Shown here: positions 1 through 12,143 of the stretch, one piece after another | Layout: every line of letters begins with the position of its first letter | Position numbering within the stretch: position 1 is the first letter of the stretch | From: Hsuehochloa calcarea | Taxonomy: Eukaryota > Streptophyta > Magnoliopsida > Poales > Poaceae | NCBI GenBank assembly: GCA_036346395.1 | Contig: CM070613.1 | Location: forward strand, 22,686,818 to 22,750,817 | Length of the DNA: 64,000 bases | Direction of reading: 5' to 3' | The notes under the pieces: model-generated | The model's database searches: none | What the model was told of the DNA's origin: nothing | The model's input: the letters and a program-made list of their open reading frames with translations, nothing else | Program-made: the position numbers and the translations under genes

Positions 1-139
1 AGACCATTTAATGATAAAAGAATAGATAGCACCAGCATCAAGTTGGATAAACCATTTAATGGTAAGAGAATATGTAAAACCGTTTTTAGCAAAGAACCGA
101 AATGAAAAGTATGAAGCACATCAGGGCCAAACTCCTTAC

Positions 140-1589
140 GAGTTGCAATTATTCTGCATGTCCTGAGATGACAAACTCGTTGAATTTTGAACAGCGGCCT
201 GGTATTTTTGTACAACTGCGCCAAGCTGACTAACCTGCATAAAACATCAAGGGTGCCAAAATATATAAAATACTCGTTACTAAAATTGAAATTTCAGAAT
301 GAGATCTGCAACCTGTGAGTGAAACTGTACATACACTGAAAAGGCTTAATACCTGAGGTATTATTGATCTCCGCGGAATAAGTTCCTCGTGACGCCTAGC
401 ACAGAACTCCCAAGATGCAATCTTAAATAAAAGGAAATAGTACAGGATTGTGCAATATTTTAGTCCAAAAGGCACCACTTATCAGAGAGTAATATAAAAG
501 AACCACCATTATGAAGGAAATAAGAAATTGGAAAATTGAACTATAATACCTTGAGGTCTGAATTAAAAACTATCCTTAGATGCCCCTCACGTACCACACG
601 CAATTGCTCAAAGACACTTTCCTGGATTGTTTTTGTGTAGTCCAAAACAATCTGACCAGATGCATTATGGGATTCACGTGGCATGTCGACGTACAGTAAT
701 TCTTCCAATGTACCACTGGCATATTTGATTTGGCATAATCGCGGTAAGACCTCGACTGTTGTTTCTATAAAGGTAGTAACATAAGATCAAATTAAAGAAA
801 ATGAGTGAAAGGGAGGTGCAAAATAAAATGATGTTTACCGAAGCCTCGACCAGGCTTCCGATTGCATATCTCACAGTGCCATACATCCTGCAAGTGGAAA
901 TCACATTGAAAATCTTACAATTAAGAATTTGAAAGGCAAAAATATACTAGAAATACTAGGTGTTAATCCACATCCTCCACTTAAATAATAGACCAGAATT
1001 TAATTTCATAAATCTAATATATAAAAAGAAAAAGAAGTCCAGATTACTAAACCTGAGGGAAAACTCCAGTAGTTTGCCGACCACTTCCATAGAGAGATAC
1101 ACACCACCTCTTTTTAGCATTTGGAGCAAAATACTCATTGACAAAGTTTCTCCAATATTCAATATTATTATCCTGCATCAAAAGGAACAAGTAGATACAC
1201 TAATGTGTGAGCACCTGGAATTCGCTTGGAGCATAAAAGTATTCATTTAAAACAAACGACAAAAACTTACTTGTGGTCTGTTTTGTTGATGATACATGTA
1301 ATGGGTCAATCTCTTTGCACAAGTTCCTGGCTCATAGGGAGCCGATTTTCCTGGAGTTCTCATGTTTAGACTCTGTTGACGAAGCAACTGCTGCTGATGT
1401 TGTTGTTGTTGTTGTTGCTGCTGCAATTGGTTTCTCTGTAAAGGCAGATTCTTTAGAATCTGTTGTTGTTGTTGTTGTTGCTGCTGCTGCTGCTGCTGAA
1501 TATGCAAGATCCGCTGCTGTTGCAAGAGGCTCAGTTGAGCAGCCACAGCAGCTTGAGGGTTCTGCTTTGACAGCTGCAACAAATGATGG

Positions 1590-1622
<33 letters not shown>

Positions 1623-2380
1623 AGGAATGCCGATGGGTCTGAGCTCGGTTGTTCCATCTTCACCGCACCCAAACTCCTCATCGCTTGCAACTGCTGCTGC
1701 TGTGGCTCAAGTTTTACACTGCCAGCATTACGCATCATCTGGGCTGGGCCATTCTGGTCAGGCTGCCCCATCTGCTGTTCCAATTTGACCCCACCCATGC
1801 TGCCACCATTCTCCAACTTCACTGTAGCCTGCGGCTGCTGGAGCTGCTGTGGCAGCTGCGGTGGCAATTGCTGCTGGTTGTAAGACATTGGTAGTTGCTG
1901 CTGCTGCTGCAAATCCTGCACAGCATCCAGCTGCTGGTGCTGCTGCTGATGCAGGTTATCTGAACCCAACTGATTGCCCAAACTAACCTGTGAGGAGGAA
2001 GGGAATGAGAGAGGATCAGACCCTCCCATGCCAACCAAATCGCCAGCACCATCAAGGCCCCCTCTCTGCTGGTGTGCACTCATCGGAAGCCCACCACCTG
2101 GCATTGACCCTGGACCCGGCAGAGGACCCCCATTCCCAAACGACGGCCGGTTGAGCAGAGAGGAGACATTGGACGCGCCTCCGAGAAGGCCATTGCCGCC
2201 AAACTGCGTGCGCGGCGAGACTAACGAAGAGAACGGGGACTGCGATGAGAGCACGCCTCCGCCGCCCCCACCCATTCCCGGCTGACCGCCACTCAGCAGA
2301 CTAGAACTCGTCCGGAGCAGCGAAGCGGCGCCGACCGGCTGCCCAGGCCCCATGGGGTTCGGCGGCCCCGATGGTACCAT
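140..2380 (-). CDS. SEU: SEUSS-type LIM-domain-binding transcriptional adaptor (5' part of gene)
   Basis: Nuclear adaptor/co-repressor of the plant LDB family; in Arabidopsis SEUSS works with LEUNIG to repress floral homeotic genes. Six coding exons on the minus strand join in frame with GT-AG introns: 1271-2380, 1053-1172, 839-887, 550-764, 353-421 and 140-234 (about 552 codons). The start at 2378-2380 gives MVPSGPPNPM, the usual family start; an in-frame upstream ATG at 2449 lacks family similarity. Residues 1-160 are Gly/Ser/Pro rich and about 165-355 are Gln rich with long Q runs. The LDB domain follows, opening with YEPGTCAKRLTHYMYHQ and continuing with RKPGRGF, ETTVEVLPRLCQIKYASG and ARRHEELIPRR. 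The last exon ends at a GTAAGG donor (138-139) and the rest lies beyond base 1; full-length proteins are nearer 880-900 residues. No stop or frameshift is seen. SEUSS-LIKE paralogues are the alternative; the long Gln tracts favour SEUSS itself. Confidence 0.93.
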
Positions 2381-3110
2381 CCTTACAGGCAATGGGAGAG
2401 CTCCGAGCTCCGCAAACACTACTCCAAGATCGAGCGCGCCTCCACTCAACCCGCCATACTTTCAGCCCGGCACACCAGCAAGATCCACCGGAATTGAGCA
2501 GGAAGAAGGAAGCATCCCCTGAAAGCACAACCAAGACCGCAACTTCAGAACACAACCAAAGATCTAGAACATCATCCCCTGTACAAATCTACTAAACATC
2601 GTCCAGGAAACCATGCAGCGAGCAGCAAAAGCGAACTTCTCCTCGAATCCACCGCAGCCAAGCGAGAAACAGCACCAAATCAACCCAAAAAAAACACACC
2701 ACGACACCAGAAACAACCAGAATTAAGCAACACTAAGCTCCAGAACACCTCTCAGATCGCAGCTTCCCACGCCCAAACTTGCTAACCAAGCGAAATTAAG
2801 CGCCAGCAGCAGCAGCAGCCATCTCACCCCGAACCCACCAGGAGAAACAAACACACGCCGCAACTCCACGAACTCACCGCCTCCAAACCGCCACCCCGGC
2901 ACGGGCTAGCCCCCCTCGAAATCCGGCAATCCGGAGCTCAATCCGCGGCAAATCGCGCCGCGCGGCCGGTAGAAGTGCGATACCTCTTGTCCGCCGGCGC
3001 CGCCACTTGCCTAGGAGCAGTGCCGCCGCCGCCGCGCGGGCTCCGCTCCGGCTAGGGTTTAGGCCCCGCCGCGCGCTCGGAGGAGGGCGAAGCAACAGAA
3101 TAAAAAATCA
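2381..3110 (-). other. SEUSS 5' untranslated region with a candidate 5'UTR intron
   Basis: Between the start codon and the putative TATA box the minus strand shows a good donor (GCG|GTGAGT, exon edge 2878) and a good acceptor after a pyrimidine stretch (CTTTCAG|GGGATG, exon from 2518). This suggests a leader intron at 2519-2877. Leader introns are common in plant regulatory genes. It is inferred from splice signals only, and several ATGs in the leader make removal of this segment plausible. Confidence 0.5.
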
Positions 3111-3300
3111 ATCTGTTATTTTTTTTCTCTCTATATATCTCTTCTTCTGTGTGGGAGCGATGGACTTTGGCTTAGCCTCTAGAGACGAAGGGGGGCGAAG
3201 CGAGAGGAGAGAGAAAGCAAAACAAAACAGGAGAGAGGAAGGAGAAAATATAGAGGCTTCGTCCTTGCGGACGTCAAAATTCCATTGGATTTGATTAAGC
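3111..3300 (-). promoter_or_regulatory. Putative SEUSS core promoter (TATA plus CT-rich patch)
   Basis: On the minus strand an AGATATATAG box lies at about 3131-3140, followed by a short A-rich stretch and then the GC-rich leader. Upstream (3160-3250) the minus strand is CT-rich, the complement of the GAAGCGAGAGGAGAGAGAAAG-like stretch, as in plant Y-patch promoters. The transcription start near 3105 is inferred. Confidence 0.45.
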
Positions 3301-3373
3301 GCCGGGGGCGGCGACCTTGTTGGGACTACCTCTTGCTCACTGACAGGTAGGGTGCAGGTTATATGGACCCCAC

Positions 3374-3405
3374 GGGGGAGGGGGGGGGTGGGGTGGGGTG
3401 GGGTG
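3374..3405 (+). repeat. G-run tract with G-quadruplex potential
   Basis: An almost pure G tract with at least five runs of four or more G separated by single A or T bases, including three GGGGT units in tandem. It sits about 250 bp upstream of the putative SEUSS TATA box. The sequence fits a canonical intramolecular quadruplex pattern; in vivo folding is not known. Confidence 0.75.
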
Positions 3406-3409
3406 ATTC

Positions 3410-4121
3410 GGAGGTGGGTTCGAGTAAGGGGCGTTTTTTAAAATTTCGTGTTTGTTTATTTTAGTTTTTATTTGTATGCTGAGCTTAAAAAGAAGTCAAA
3501 ATAGAGTGCGTGCTCCATGCCAACGCATGGCCAATGGTGTGGCGTGGTATATCCTCCTGTCACATATGGTGACGATGGTCATGACATACCGAAATAGAAT
3601 GTTAGTAGTAGATTGCTTTGCAACTGTACTTTGTGGTTAGGCTTTGCTAATTGCTATGCTAAGCTAAGGCCGGTTTCAAACGAAACAGTTCGATTTCTAA
3701 AATTCCCACGTTCCAAACGAGGCATAAATGTCGTTGATATTTGCTAGATTTTGCTTGGCAGCTTAAATTTCAGTCGGTCAAATGCGGGCAAATCTATGGC
3801 AGGATTTTCAGTGTACACGGGCTCTCAACCAAATAATCGAAATGATCGATTCTCTTTTCAGCATGTCATGTGCTTGGTTATGATGATATTTTCTTTTTAA
3901 AACAACACGATTGTTTTGTCATCTCGACGACAGATAAATCTGAAACCCTTGTGAACAAGAAAATCCTGAATCAAAGAGGGAAAAAGAAGAGATCATATGA
4001 CACTACCGCTGTTAGGATCACATTAGTAGACGAGGATCATAAGTACACATCAATTGCGAAAGATTCTAAATCAGGGGAACACATTCTAAATTTCTCTCTA
4101 ATATGATAACAACATACACTG
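3410..4121. other. Intergenic sequence, nothing supported
   Basis: AT-rich single-copy-looking sequence. The short ORFs here have no recognisable similarity or coding character, and no RNA gene or repeat boundary is evident. Confidence 0.5.
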
Positions 4122-4419
4122 CAGTGGCGAAGCCAATATTTTCATGATAGGAGTGCAAACTTAAGTAACACATAGTTCTACTGACTCGTGACTAACTGAC
4201 TAACCCACTACTAACTGTTTTACTTCTACATAATATATAATATATACAATTCTATGTACTAACATACAATCTAACACTTACACATAATCACAAATATCAT
4301 TAGTTGTATCAAAATTTATTACATGTATATATGTACACTAAATATAATAGGTATTTTTCAAAAAAAAAAAGCTGGGGGTACAGTTGCACCCATATGCTCC
4401 TATACTAGATTCGCCACTG
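4122..4419. mobile_element. Candidate small TIR element (non-autonomous DNA transposon)
   Basis: The left end reads CAGTGGCGAA (4122-4131) and the right end is its inverted complement (TTCGCCACTG, 4410-4419), giving a 298-bp segment. The interior is very AT-rich with no ORF, as in MITEs, plus a short A run near 4360. No exact target duplication flanks it, so it may be old or the boundaries may be shifted by a few bases. hAT-like ends are the nearest guess. Confidence 0.45.
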
Positions 4420-4759
4420 CGAAAATATTGTCTACAAGGCAATAGTCACATGCCATATTAACTACTACAGTAAACACATGGCGTTGTGCAATATACGCAT
4501 GGAATCTCTTTATTATCTATACACGCAAGGAATGCTGCCCCCCGGAGCTCCCACGTCGATGGTTTTGCAAAAAGACCCCTCCAGTTCTGCAAATTACGTT
4601 GAGCTCCCCGTTTCGGCTGTCGGCGGACATTGGATTGAGATCGTGCAGTCATGATCGGATGAGTGCAGAGCTGTTGGATTCCTGCTTCGGCACGGACGGA
4701 CCAGACCCGTCAGCCCATCTCTGCATCCCTAACCATAGCGTATCCCTCCTGATCCCCAC

Positions 4760-5300
4760 GAGGTCACCGCGCTTGCCCCAGGTGTCGACACAGCCGCCCC
4801 ACTAGCTTGGCCCTCCCCATCTCCTCCCACGCTGTCTGCGCCGTTGCTGCTCCTTCCTCTCGCCTCTTCATGCCTCCTCCTTGTCTTCTTCCATGCCGTA
4901 CGCGCTGCCACCGCTACCTCCTCTTGCCTCGCTTTTCCTCCTCCCCCGTCTGAACCCTTTACGTGCCATGAAAGCAAGCCTCGGCCTCCTCACAGACCCC
5001 TTGAGGTGGTGCTCCCGTTCTCCCCTCCCCGAGGTCACAGCTCTCGCCCTAGGTGCCGCCACCGCCGCCTCACTCGCTTGCCTCTCCCCATCTCCTCGCA
5101 CGTCATCCGCGCCACCACTAGTCCCTCTCGCCTTGCCTTGTCTTGTCCCCTTCTTCTCCTACGCCGTTCGCACTGCCACTGCTACCCCCTCCTGCCTCGC
5201 TTCACCTCCTCCCCCGTTCGTACCCGTGCCGCGATATGAAATCGAGCCTCGGCCTCCTTGCAGGCCCCTCGAGGTGGCGCTCCCATTCTCCCCTCCCTCC
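4760..5300 (+). repeat. Imperfect tandem duplication, 271-bp period
   Basis: The block starting GAGGTCACCGCGCTTGCCCC at 4760 recurs diverged at 5031 (GAGGTCACAGCTCTCGCCCT). The next shared landmarks keep the same spacing (CTCCCCATCTCCTC, the ...CTACCTCCTCTTGCCTCGCTT stretch, and GCCTCGGCCTCCT). A partial third copy begins near 5300. The sequence is CT-rich on the plus strand, which opens long Pro/Ser/Leu-rich frames that I do not regard as genes. Confidence 0.8.
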
Positions 5301-5499
5301 CGCTCTCATTGGCCCGGGTGTCACCGCCGCCGGCGCTGCCCAAGTGTCATTGCGGCTCCATCCGCTCCCGCATGATCTGTTCCCCTCACACTCCTCCTTC
5401 CCGTCTTTTTCCACGTCCCCGTCTCGCCTCCTCTACTCTTACGCCAATGCTAGCACTGCTCAAGTGATGTCGTGGTTCCATCCGCTCTCGCCCGATCTG

Positions 5500-5558
5500 T
5501 CACCCTCCAAGTTGTCTCACTGCTCCAGGACAACTACCCCGAGTTCATCGCCAAGAAG
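5500..5558 (+). pseudogene. Patellin-like (SEC14/CRAL-TRIO) exon-end fragment
   Basis: The plus strand encodes SLLQDNYPEFIAKK directly followed by a GTAATG splice donor (5559). LxxLxQDNYPEFxAKxxF is a hallmark of the CRAL-TRIO region of plant patellins, phosphoinositide-binding proteins of membrane traffic and the cell plate. Only the 3' end of one exon is recognisable; what precedes it is the CT-rich tandem repeat and what follows has no further homology. It therefore looks like a genomic, intron-retaining capture of a gene piece. The match is short, so confidence is moderate. Confidence 0.55.
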
Positions 5559-5840
5559 GTAATGCCTACCCACACTATAGAATTATTTTGTAAGAATTTT
5601 GCAGGTTCAATAATTATGATTCAATATTCTGATCATGTAGTTCAAAATTTAGTAGTACATATTTATCAAAAAATTCCATTTTTGTGCATTCTTAGTTTAA
5701 CGTTCGAAGTGAATGACAAGCTTTGGCCTCTATGCTAAGAGTTGAACCTTTATGGTGTCATGGTTCTTTCACACCAAATTAAGCCCTGGTTTGAGTTCGC
5801 TGGTGTCTTTTGGCGTGTGCTTTTGTAATCAATCATAGCA

Positions 5841-6362
5841 CAAGTTGGGACCTTACACTCCACCAAAGCACAATATTTGTATAGCCACTAAACAAAATAT
5901 TCATAACAGGACAAGTGCAAAAGGAAAATGAGCATTATAGGAAAAATGCAAAATATATACCTTCCATAGAACCTCTGGTGTATCAAGTGTTGGCTGAGCA
6001 ATGACGAGCTCATATATGAACCTAGCACGATCAGTCTCACTGAGGTTCTTTTCCAGTTCAATGCATTTACACCAGTCAAAACAATTTGTTAGAGCTCAGT
6101 CATTATACTTTTGATAAAGAGTCCTACAGCGATCAATGTTGCCCAACTGCATTTCAATCTCAATGTATTTCTTAAAAATCTTTCCCTTTGGAGCAATTCC
6201 AATTGTATTGCCCACAATTTGTCGTGCAGACTTCAGATCCTTTTGCCTTACCACAAACTAGGCAGCCATGAGCCATACTTTACCAAAGGAAAATTTCTTG
6301 TGTGGAATTAGCTTCAGGCAGTCCCTGTAAACATTCTTTGCCCTCTCCAAGTTGGGACCTTA
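5841..6362. repeat. 15-bp direct repeats bracketing the crooked-neck fragment
   Basis: CAAGTTGGGACCTTA occurs exactly at 5841-5855 and again at 6348-6362, on either side of the inserted piece of a crooked-neck-like gene. This could be a long target duplication, as made in LINE-type retroposition, or a microhomology/filler footprint of break repair. Confidence 0.8.
5961..6360 (-). pseudogene. Crooked-neck-like (Clf1/CRNKL1) splicing factor, fragment
   Basis: Read on the minus strand from about 6360 down to 5961, one frame matches the HAT-repeat region of the crooked-neck-like spliceosome scaffold (Prp19/NTC complex, nuclear). Recognisable blocks are CLKLIPHKKFSF, APKGKIFKKYIEIE, LGNIDRCRTLYQKY, LEKNLSETDRAR and LDTPEVLWK. 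The frame is open except for two in-frame stops (TAG at 6258-6260 and TGA at 6096-6098), and there are no frameshifts. The homology stops at TGGAAG|GTATAT, an intact exon-intron junction followed by unspliced intron sequence. So this is a piece of genomic gene, or of an unspliced transcript. It is about 130 codons of a roughly 700-residue protein and cannot be functional. Confidence 0.88.
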
Positions 6363-7539
6363 GTGTTAAACTTTTGTTTGGAAGTATTTGCAATTGTCCT
6401 TTGATAATGTGATCACCTAGGTGGCAGCAATAGAATTATCCCTTGAATTTATTTGTTTTTAATCTATTTGTTTTTACAAAAATAATAGAATTTATTTGCT
6501 AGGTGATAGCAATCAAATTTACCTTTGCTGATTTTAGAATCTATTTGTTTTCACACAGTACAATGAGAGTTACTCCTTGCATCAATGGTTGCAACTCTTG
6601 AATTGGCCTCCAACCTTGGAAGCAACATTGTCATTAGACGAAGAACAAGTTAGGAGGGTAGGAGATGATTCAGTAGGAAGACCTGCTGTAACCCGACAAC
6701 TACGTGCAATCAGCATATTGATGAGAGACCTTCTAATTGATGTAAGCTTCAAAGTTTAATTTTTTTTATGTGTACTCATTTACCATTTAATCGGGACTTG
6801 AAGATACATCTTATTTGATGCAGGTAAATTATATGCATAGCCATGGCCTTGCACATACTGAGCTTAAACTAGAGAATGTTCATGTAAGCCCAGTAGACAA
6901 GCATGTTAAAGTAAGCAACCTTTCCTTTTGTTATTTACGTAAGTGGTTCTACTCTGCAATCATGCTTTGTACTTTCTAGAAGACATTAATAAGCATATAT
7001 GATTTAACACAGTACAGTTGAACAATTGAGGATTACCCTTTTTTCAGCATGATTTTGCATCATGTGCTTAGTGCATCTGTCTTGGCACATCCAAATGGTG
7101 CCATACGTAGTAGTTGCAACTCAATGGTGTAATTAAATATTGATGTGATGAGAACATCGAGATTGTGTTGTTACCTTGCAATTTTGAATTGTGCTTGTAT
7201 GTGCTGGCTGATGACAAATAGATTATGTCATCCTATTCAGTATACTTAGTTGAATCATACATATAAATCCAACCTCTTAAATGCCAAGACCAGCACCACA
7301 ACCTTTTGTGTATTAGTAACCAACTAATTATGCCTGACTCTTTTTCCATTAAGGACTTAGGCTACGACGATGTCATAGACTCTCAAATGTTAACTTTTAT
7401 TAATTATTACAGTTCGAACCTACAAGACCACTGAGACAATTAAATTATTGTCATGTGAATTACATATATCTCTTTAGCCTTTCTGTAGTTTTAACTGCTC
7501 ACAAATGCACAAATACATACCAACAAGAAGAATGTCATA

Positions 7540-10500
7540 CCTCAGGCTTTGAATAACCAAAGCATTCGTGTGTGTACCGTACTAGTCTCATGATTAGTGG
7601 CTAGTACACACATCCACAACGATAGCATACACATCCATACATCCATACAAACAAAAAGAAATAAATATGGTACATAACTTAAGCGATTATAAACTTTACA
7701 TTACAAGGGCCGAACGGCCAAATAAAATCTCAAGTATCACAAGTAGTAAATGAAATAGCGGAAGTATAATATGTATAAAGTTAAAAAAAGTCCAGTGGTA
7801 TGTCCATCCAAACCCTCAAGCAACCAACAAGAAACAAGTCCTAGAAAGACCCATCACCGAACCCTTCAGTACCGGGTGCAAAGAACGCGCCGTTCGGCGT
7901 AGGTTCATACTCTAACTCTAATTAAGTAAGATTGAGTACATTGCGTACTCATCAAGATTTATAGTGTATCACAAAGTTTATATATATGTATGACTAACAA
8001 ATGATGAGGCTCTATGCTACAAGTTATTTTCAGCATTAAGCATGTTTTATTTGCAATATCAATATGCAGTACTTTGCAACGAAAATTTAAAGAGCAGTTA
8101 AATTGATAAAGGATAACAAGTAAGTACTTGATAAATAATAAATCACAACCCTCCTCGGCTGCGATCAACATCGTACTTTCAGCCATAGACATGGCTCTCA
8201 ACTCAAATAATATAACAAAACTATTTCCTCATTTTCCAACAAGAACAATTTTTTTTTAAAAAAAACCAAGACTATACCCAGTAATACTACACTTAGCACG
8301 CTTATCACTGTGAGCACAGCTATTTAAATAGATTTACACTCTGTAGAGTTGCACAACTTTACCCATAGCATACAATTTATTTAGTTTGTTTGGTATCCGT
8401 CGATATCATCGCTCGCTATCATTTCGTAAGTAGTCTAGAGCATACATTGAGGCCTTTACACCATCTAGTCCCAACCTTGCACAAGCCCGGTGAATGAACA
8501 CCCCCACTTCACCCGGGTACACCCCTGTCTAAGTGATGCATTCACCATTATGTCGGCAAGCTTTGTTTCCAACAACGTGGCGAAGGGAGTCCCTTCAAAC
8601 ATGCCTACACCGGTTATGCTCGCACTACCATGGCCTACCAACACGCAAAGCTAGTTTTCGATGATTTATTTAGCTAAGACCATCCCATAGTGACACATGT
8701 GGTTGTAATCTTATGATTAGGTCGGATATACCAGGGTTAGATCCTTAATTGACCCGGGAGAGGATCTACCCTATCTACTTGTGAGATACACCTATTACAC
8801 TTCTCAGATTATAATATAACTCGTTCGTGTCATAAACTAAGTTTTTTATTTTTTATACAAAATATCAGAGGTAAACCCCTCTAAATCATCATTTTAAAAT
8901 CTCCCAAACTCATTTTCAACATGTTATCCATTTTTTAAAATTTTAGTAAAGACTAAAGCTCGGTTAAGCATTTATGTGATATTCATCTTCGAAAAACCCA
9001 ATTCGACATCATTCATTGTCTAAAACATACCCTAATGGATACAACAATAAGGATATCAATATTTCAAGGAGGATCATGCATTGAATGGGACTATAACTAC
9101 CGTTACCCCCAAATATAACAATTTTAAGCAAATATACACGCATGCATAATAGATTTTACAAAAAGAAGTACAATAATTAAAATAGTAGAATCAACATGGT
9201 TAAAGGGGTGCTTGCCTTGCTCTAGTTGCTCTGAATAATAGGATGGATGATCGTTGTAAATCTCGCTCAAACAACCAACGTCTAATCAAAAGAGTCGAAA
9301 GCAAATTAAATATAGAGAAATAATTTCAACAAAAATAAAACCAAAATATTTTTTCTTATCTAGATATATCATGATTTTAGATGAATTTAGAAAAAATATT
9401 CATTCAATTTGGAGTTCGTATGCAAAAGTTATTAACATTTTAATTTACCGCGGTTTAAAAATTTCATAAATAAAAAAGGTGACATTGAAAGTGTATTTTC
9501 GAGGTTTACGCTTTCCAGTAGAGAAAGCATATTTTTCTCTGAATTGATAGCATCTTTTCATATTTTTTTGATTTTTATTAACTTACATGTGGGGTCCATT
9601 TGTCAGTGACTCATATTCTAACTATGTTTTAGATTAAATTTCTATTAACTTTTCTACCGGTCCCACTTGTCATAGACTCAATACTTTTTAAAATATGTTA
9701 ATTTGTACTAAACATATCCTAATCACCTGGGCCCACTAGCATAGAGAGAAAGACAAGAGCAGCAGAGTTGCGCGCGGTCGAGCGCCATGGCGAGCTCGCC
9801 GGTGGTGAGGCAGGCATAGAGAGGCTTGGGGGATGGGTAAAATGGGTTCTCCTCTCGACGGTGATCCCACCAGGTGGTGACAGGGGCCGGAGAGATGGTT
9901 GAAGGTGGTGCTTCACCGGCAATAAGCGGCGGAGCTCCTCGGGTCTGAAATGGTTTTCGTGATTGGAGCCAATTGGCGACGAAAGATGGTGTGTACTGGC
10001 TCTAGGGAGTGACTACGAAACTATAGGTAGTAGCTCGGGGACCAATGGTCACCGGAGCGGCGGCGACAACGTTCTCTGCGACGGTGCCATGATCGGCTAC
10101 GATGAACTCTATGCTACGCTAGCTAATCGTCCAATCTAACAAGCGCAATAGCTCCAGGGAACTACTAGAAGCTCACCAAAGGTGTAGATGACGTCGAGGG
10201 ATGGCCGGAGAAGCGTGTCAATGTTGAATAGTGATGGAGCAGAGGTGGCTCACAATGTTGGCGCGTTACAGTGTTAGAGATGCTTCAAGAAGCAACACAT
10301 TAGATCCCTGAGGTCCTAAAGATGACGCAGGAGCGAGGAATCAAATGGGGACTCAACGGAGTGATGGCGAATAGAAAAGGAATCAACGGTAGACGGTTTT
10401 GGGGAAGAGCTCGTTTCCGGTGATTCCATAAGCTTGGGTCCACATTGAGCAAGGAAAGAGCATTACTGGAGTATGGAATGTGATATGACACGATTAGATG

Positions 10501-11640
10501 AGTTTCAAGCTCATCAGAGCGTCGGGAACAAGAAGGTTCGAATCGGGGTGTGCGCTAAAGGTGAAGAAGACGATGGTGTGATCACACTATGGGGTTCCTG
10601 GAGCTACATCATGCAAAGAGGGAGTATCAGTGAGGTATGGGGCGTATGGTGACACAGGTGGCGAGGGCAAGGAAGCTCACCAAAGCGAATGTTGGTGTGA
10701 GGCTTGCTCACCGGTGTTGGGAACGAAGCTCTTATTCTCGGCGAAGCAAAGCACCAGAGGCTTTGATTCTGTGCGGGAAGTGAGAATGGCGAGCTGAGGA
10801 GCTAGTGACGTGGTGAGGGGTTTAAATGCACCAAGAATGGTGCGAGAGGAGCGGCGTACGGTTTTCTAACGCCGAGCTTTGGTCTCGTCGTTCGCATGAG
10901 ATAACGGCACATCGATGGAGCAGCTAGCATGGACAAAGGCTGGCGGAGGTGATCGGGGCAGTTGGGGCTCGAAACTATAGGCAGCGGTCGCGAACTAGGG
11001 GCGGAGCAGGCGAGGCGCGCTGGTGAGTGGAGGCGGGTGCGAGGTGGATGAAGGCATCTGACGGGTGGGGCCACGCTATCAGCGAGAGAGGAGTGAGGCA
11101 TTAGCGTGGGTTAGAGCAGACACGAGTGCAATTGGGCTGAGTTGGGTTTCGGCCAAAGGTCCAGCGGGAAATTTGATTTAGGCTTTTGAATTTTTCCAAA
11201 ACTAGCTGAATGATTACCGACTTTTTGTACTTAGCAAACGAGTCCAAAATTTATGAAATTGTTTTTGCAAGCGCCAGATACAGTTTGGTTTCTTGTGTAA
11301 ATTTTTTAGGATTTTATCTGTTCTTTGATTTTCTCTAAAATTCCTACATGTTGTTGTTTGCATGTGATTTCACTATTTGATTTATGCAAAAGCCCAAAAA
11401 TCATGCTAAAATAGTTTTCCATGCAAAAATATGCTCAAAATCATTCTCCAACTTATTTTCATTATACTTTCCCAAAATTGTAATTTTTTAGAGGTTACAA
11501 AGAATGTCTCTCTGCAAGCTATAGAGCTATGGCTTTTCAACAATTAAGCTATTTGGAAAATTCGATGCTTAATTAGAAGAAAAAAGAAATAATACCATCG
11601 GGCAGATATTGCAATGGCCTAAATTATCAATATTGTTGAA
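7540..11640. repeat. Unclassified repeat-like insertion(s) inside the kinase intron
   Basis: Composition shifts abruptly from the flanking AT-rich intron to mixed DNA (7540-9700), to a GC-rich block (9700-11150), and back to AT-rich DNA. No long ORF survives. The layout resembles the LTR/untranslated part of an old LTR retrotransposon, perhaps in minus orientation, but I could not fix TG...CA ends or a target duplication, so the family is unknown. Confidence 0.3.
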
Positions 11641-12143
11641 ACGTTGTACTAAGATTGTCATCAACAATCTTAGATTCTAATCAACATGATCTTTTTCACT
11701 GTTTTACAATGCTATCTGTTTTTAGAATTATCTTCATATTCTCAATGAGCAAATAATCATCTTTTTAGGGGAAAAAAGCTTTTCAAATTCACATAATACC
11801 AAACAACACAAACGTCATAAACTTGGTTTGGTCTATGGATATTTCATAACCTTGTATTGTTTTTTTGTAGCAGACAATCTGTGCACAAGTGAACTTTTGG
11901 ATCGAATATGTTAATAGTAACTTGTGTTTTGTATAATATGTGCATGATTGATAGGAACAAATAGTTAGAAGCTACTGTCTCTTCCATAATAACGTGTGGA
12001 CGATGGTCGACAAGATAGCAATTTCTCATATAATATAATTGAATACGATGTTTGAACTACATTCTTTTAAGCATGCTGATGTACAGAAATGCACTTATGT
12101 AACCTACATGTATGCATATTTAGATTTGTGATGTTAAGATAGG

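Noticed and set aside
1273..1788. 171-codon plus-strand frame
   Set aside because: It is the antisense shadow of the SEUSS Gln repeats and reads as Ala/Val runs.
4881..5562. Pro/Ser/Leu-rich frames of 130-164 codons
   Set aside because: Generated by the 271-bp CT-rich tandem duplication; only the final LLQDNYPEFIAKK part resembles a protein family.
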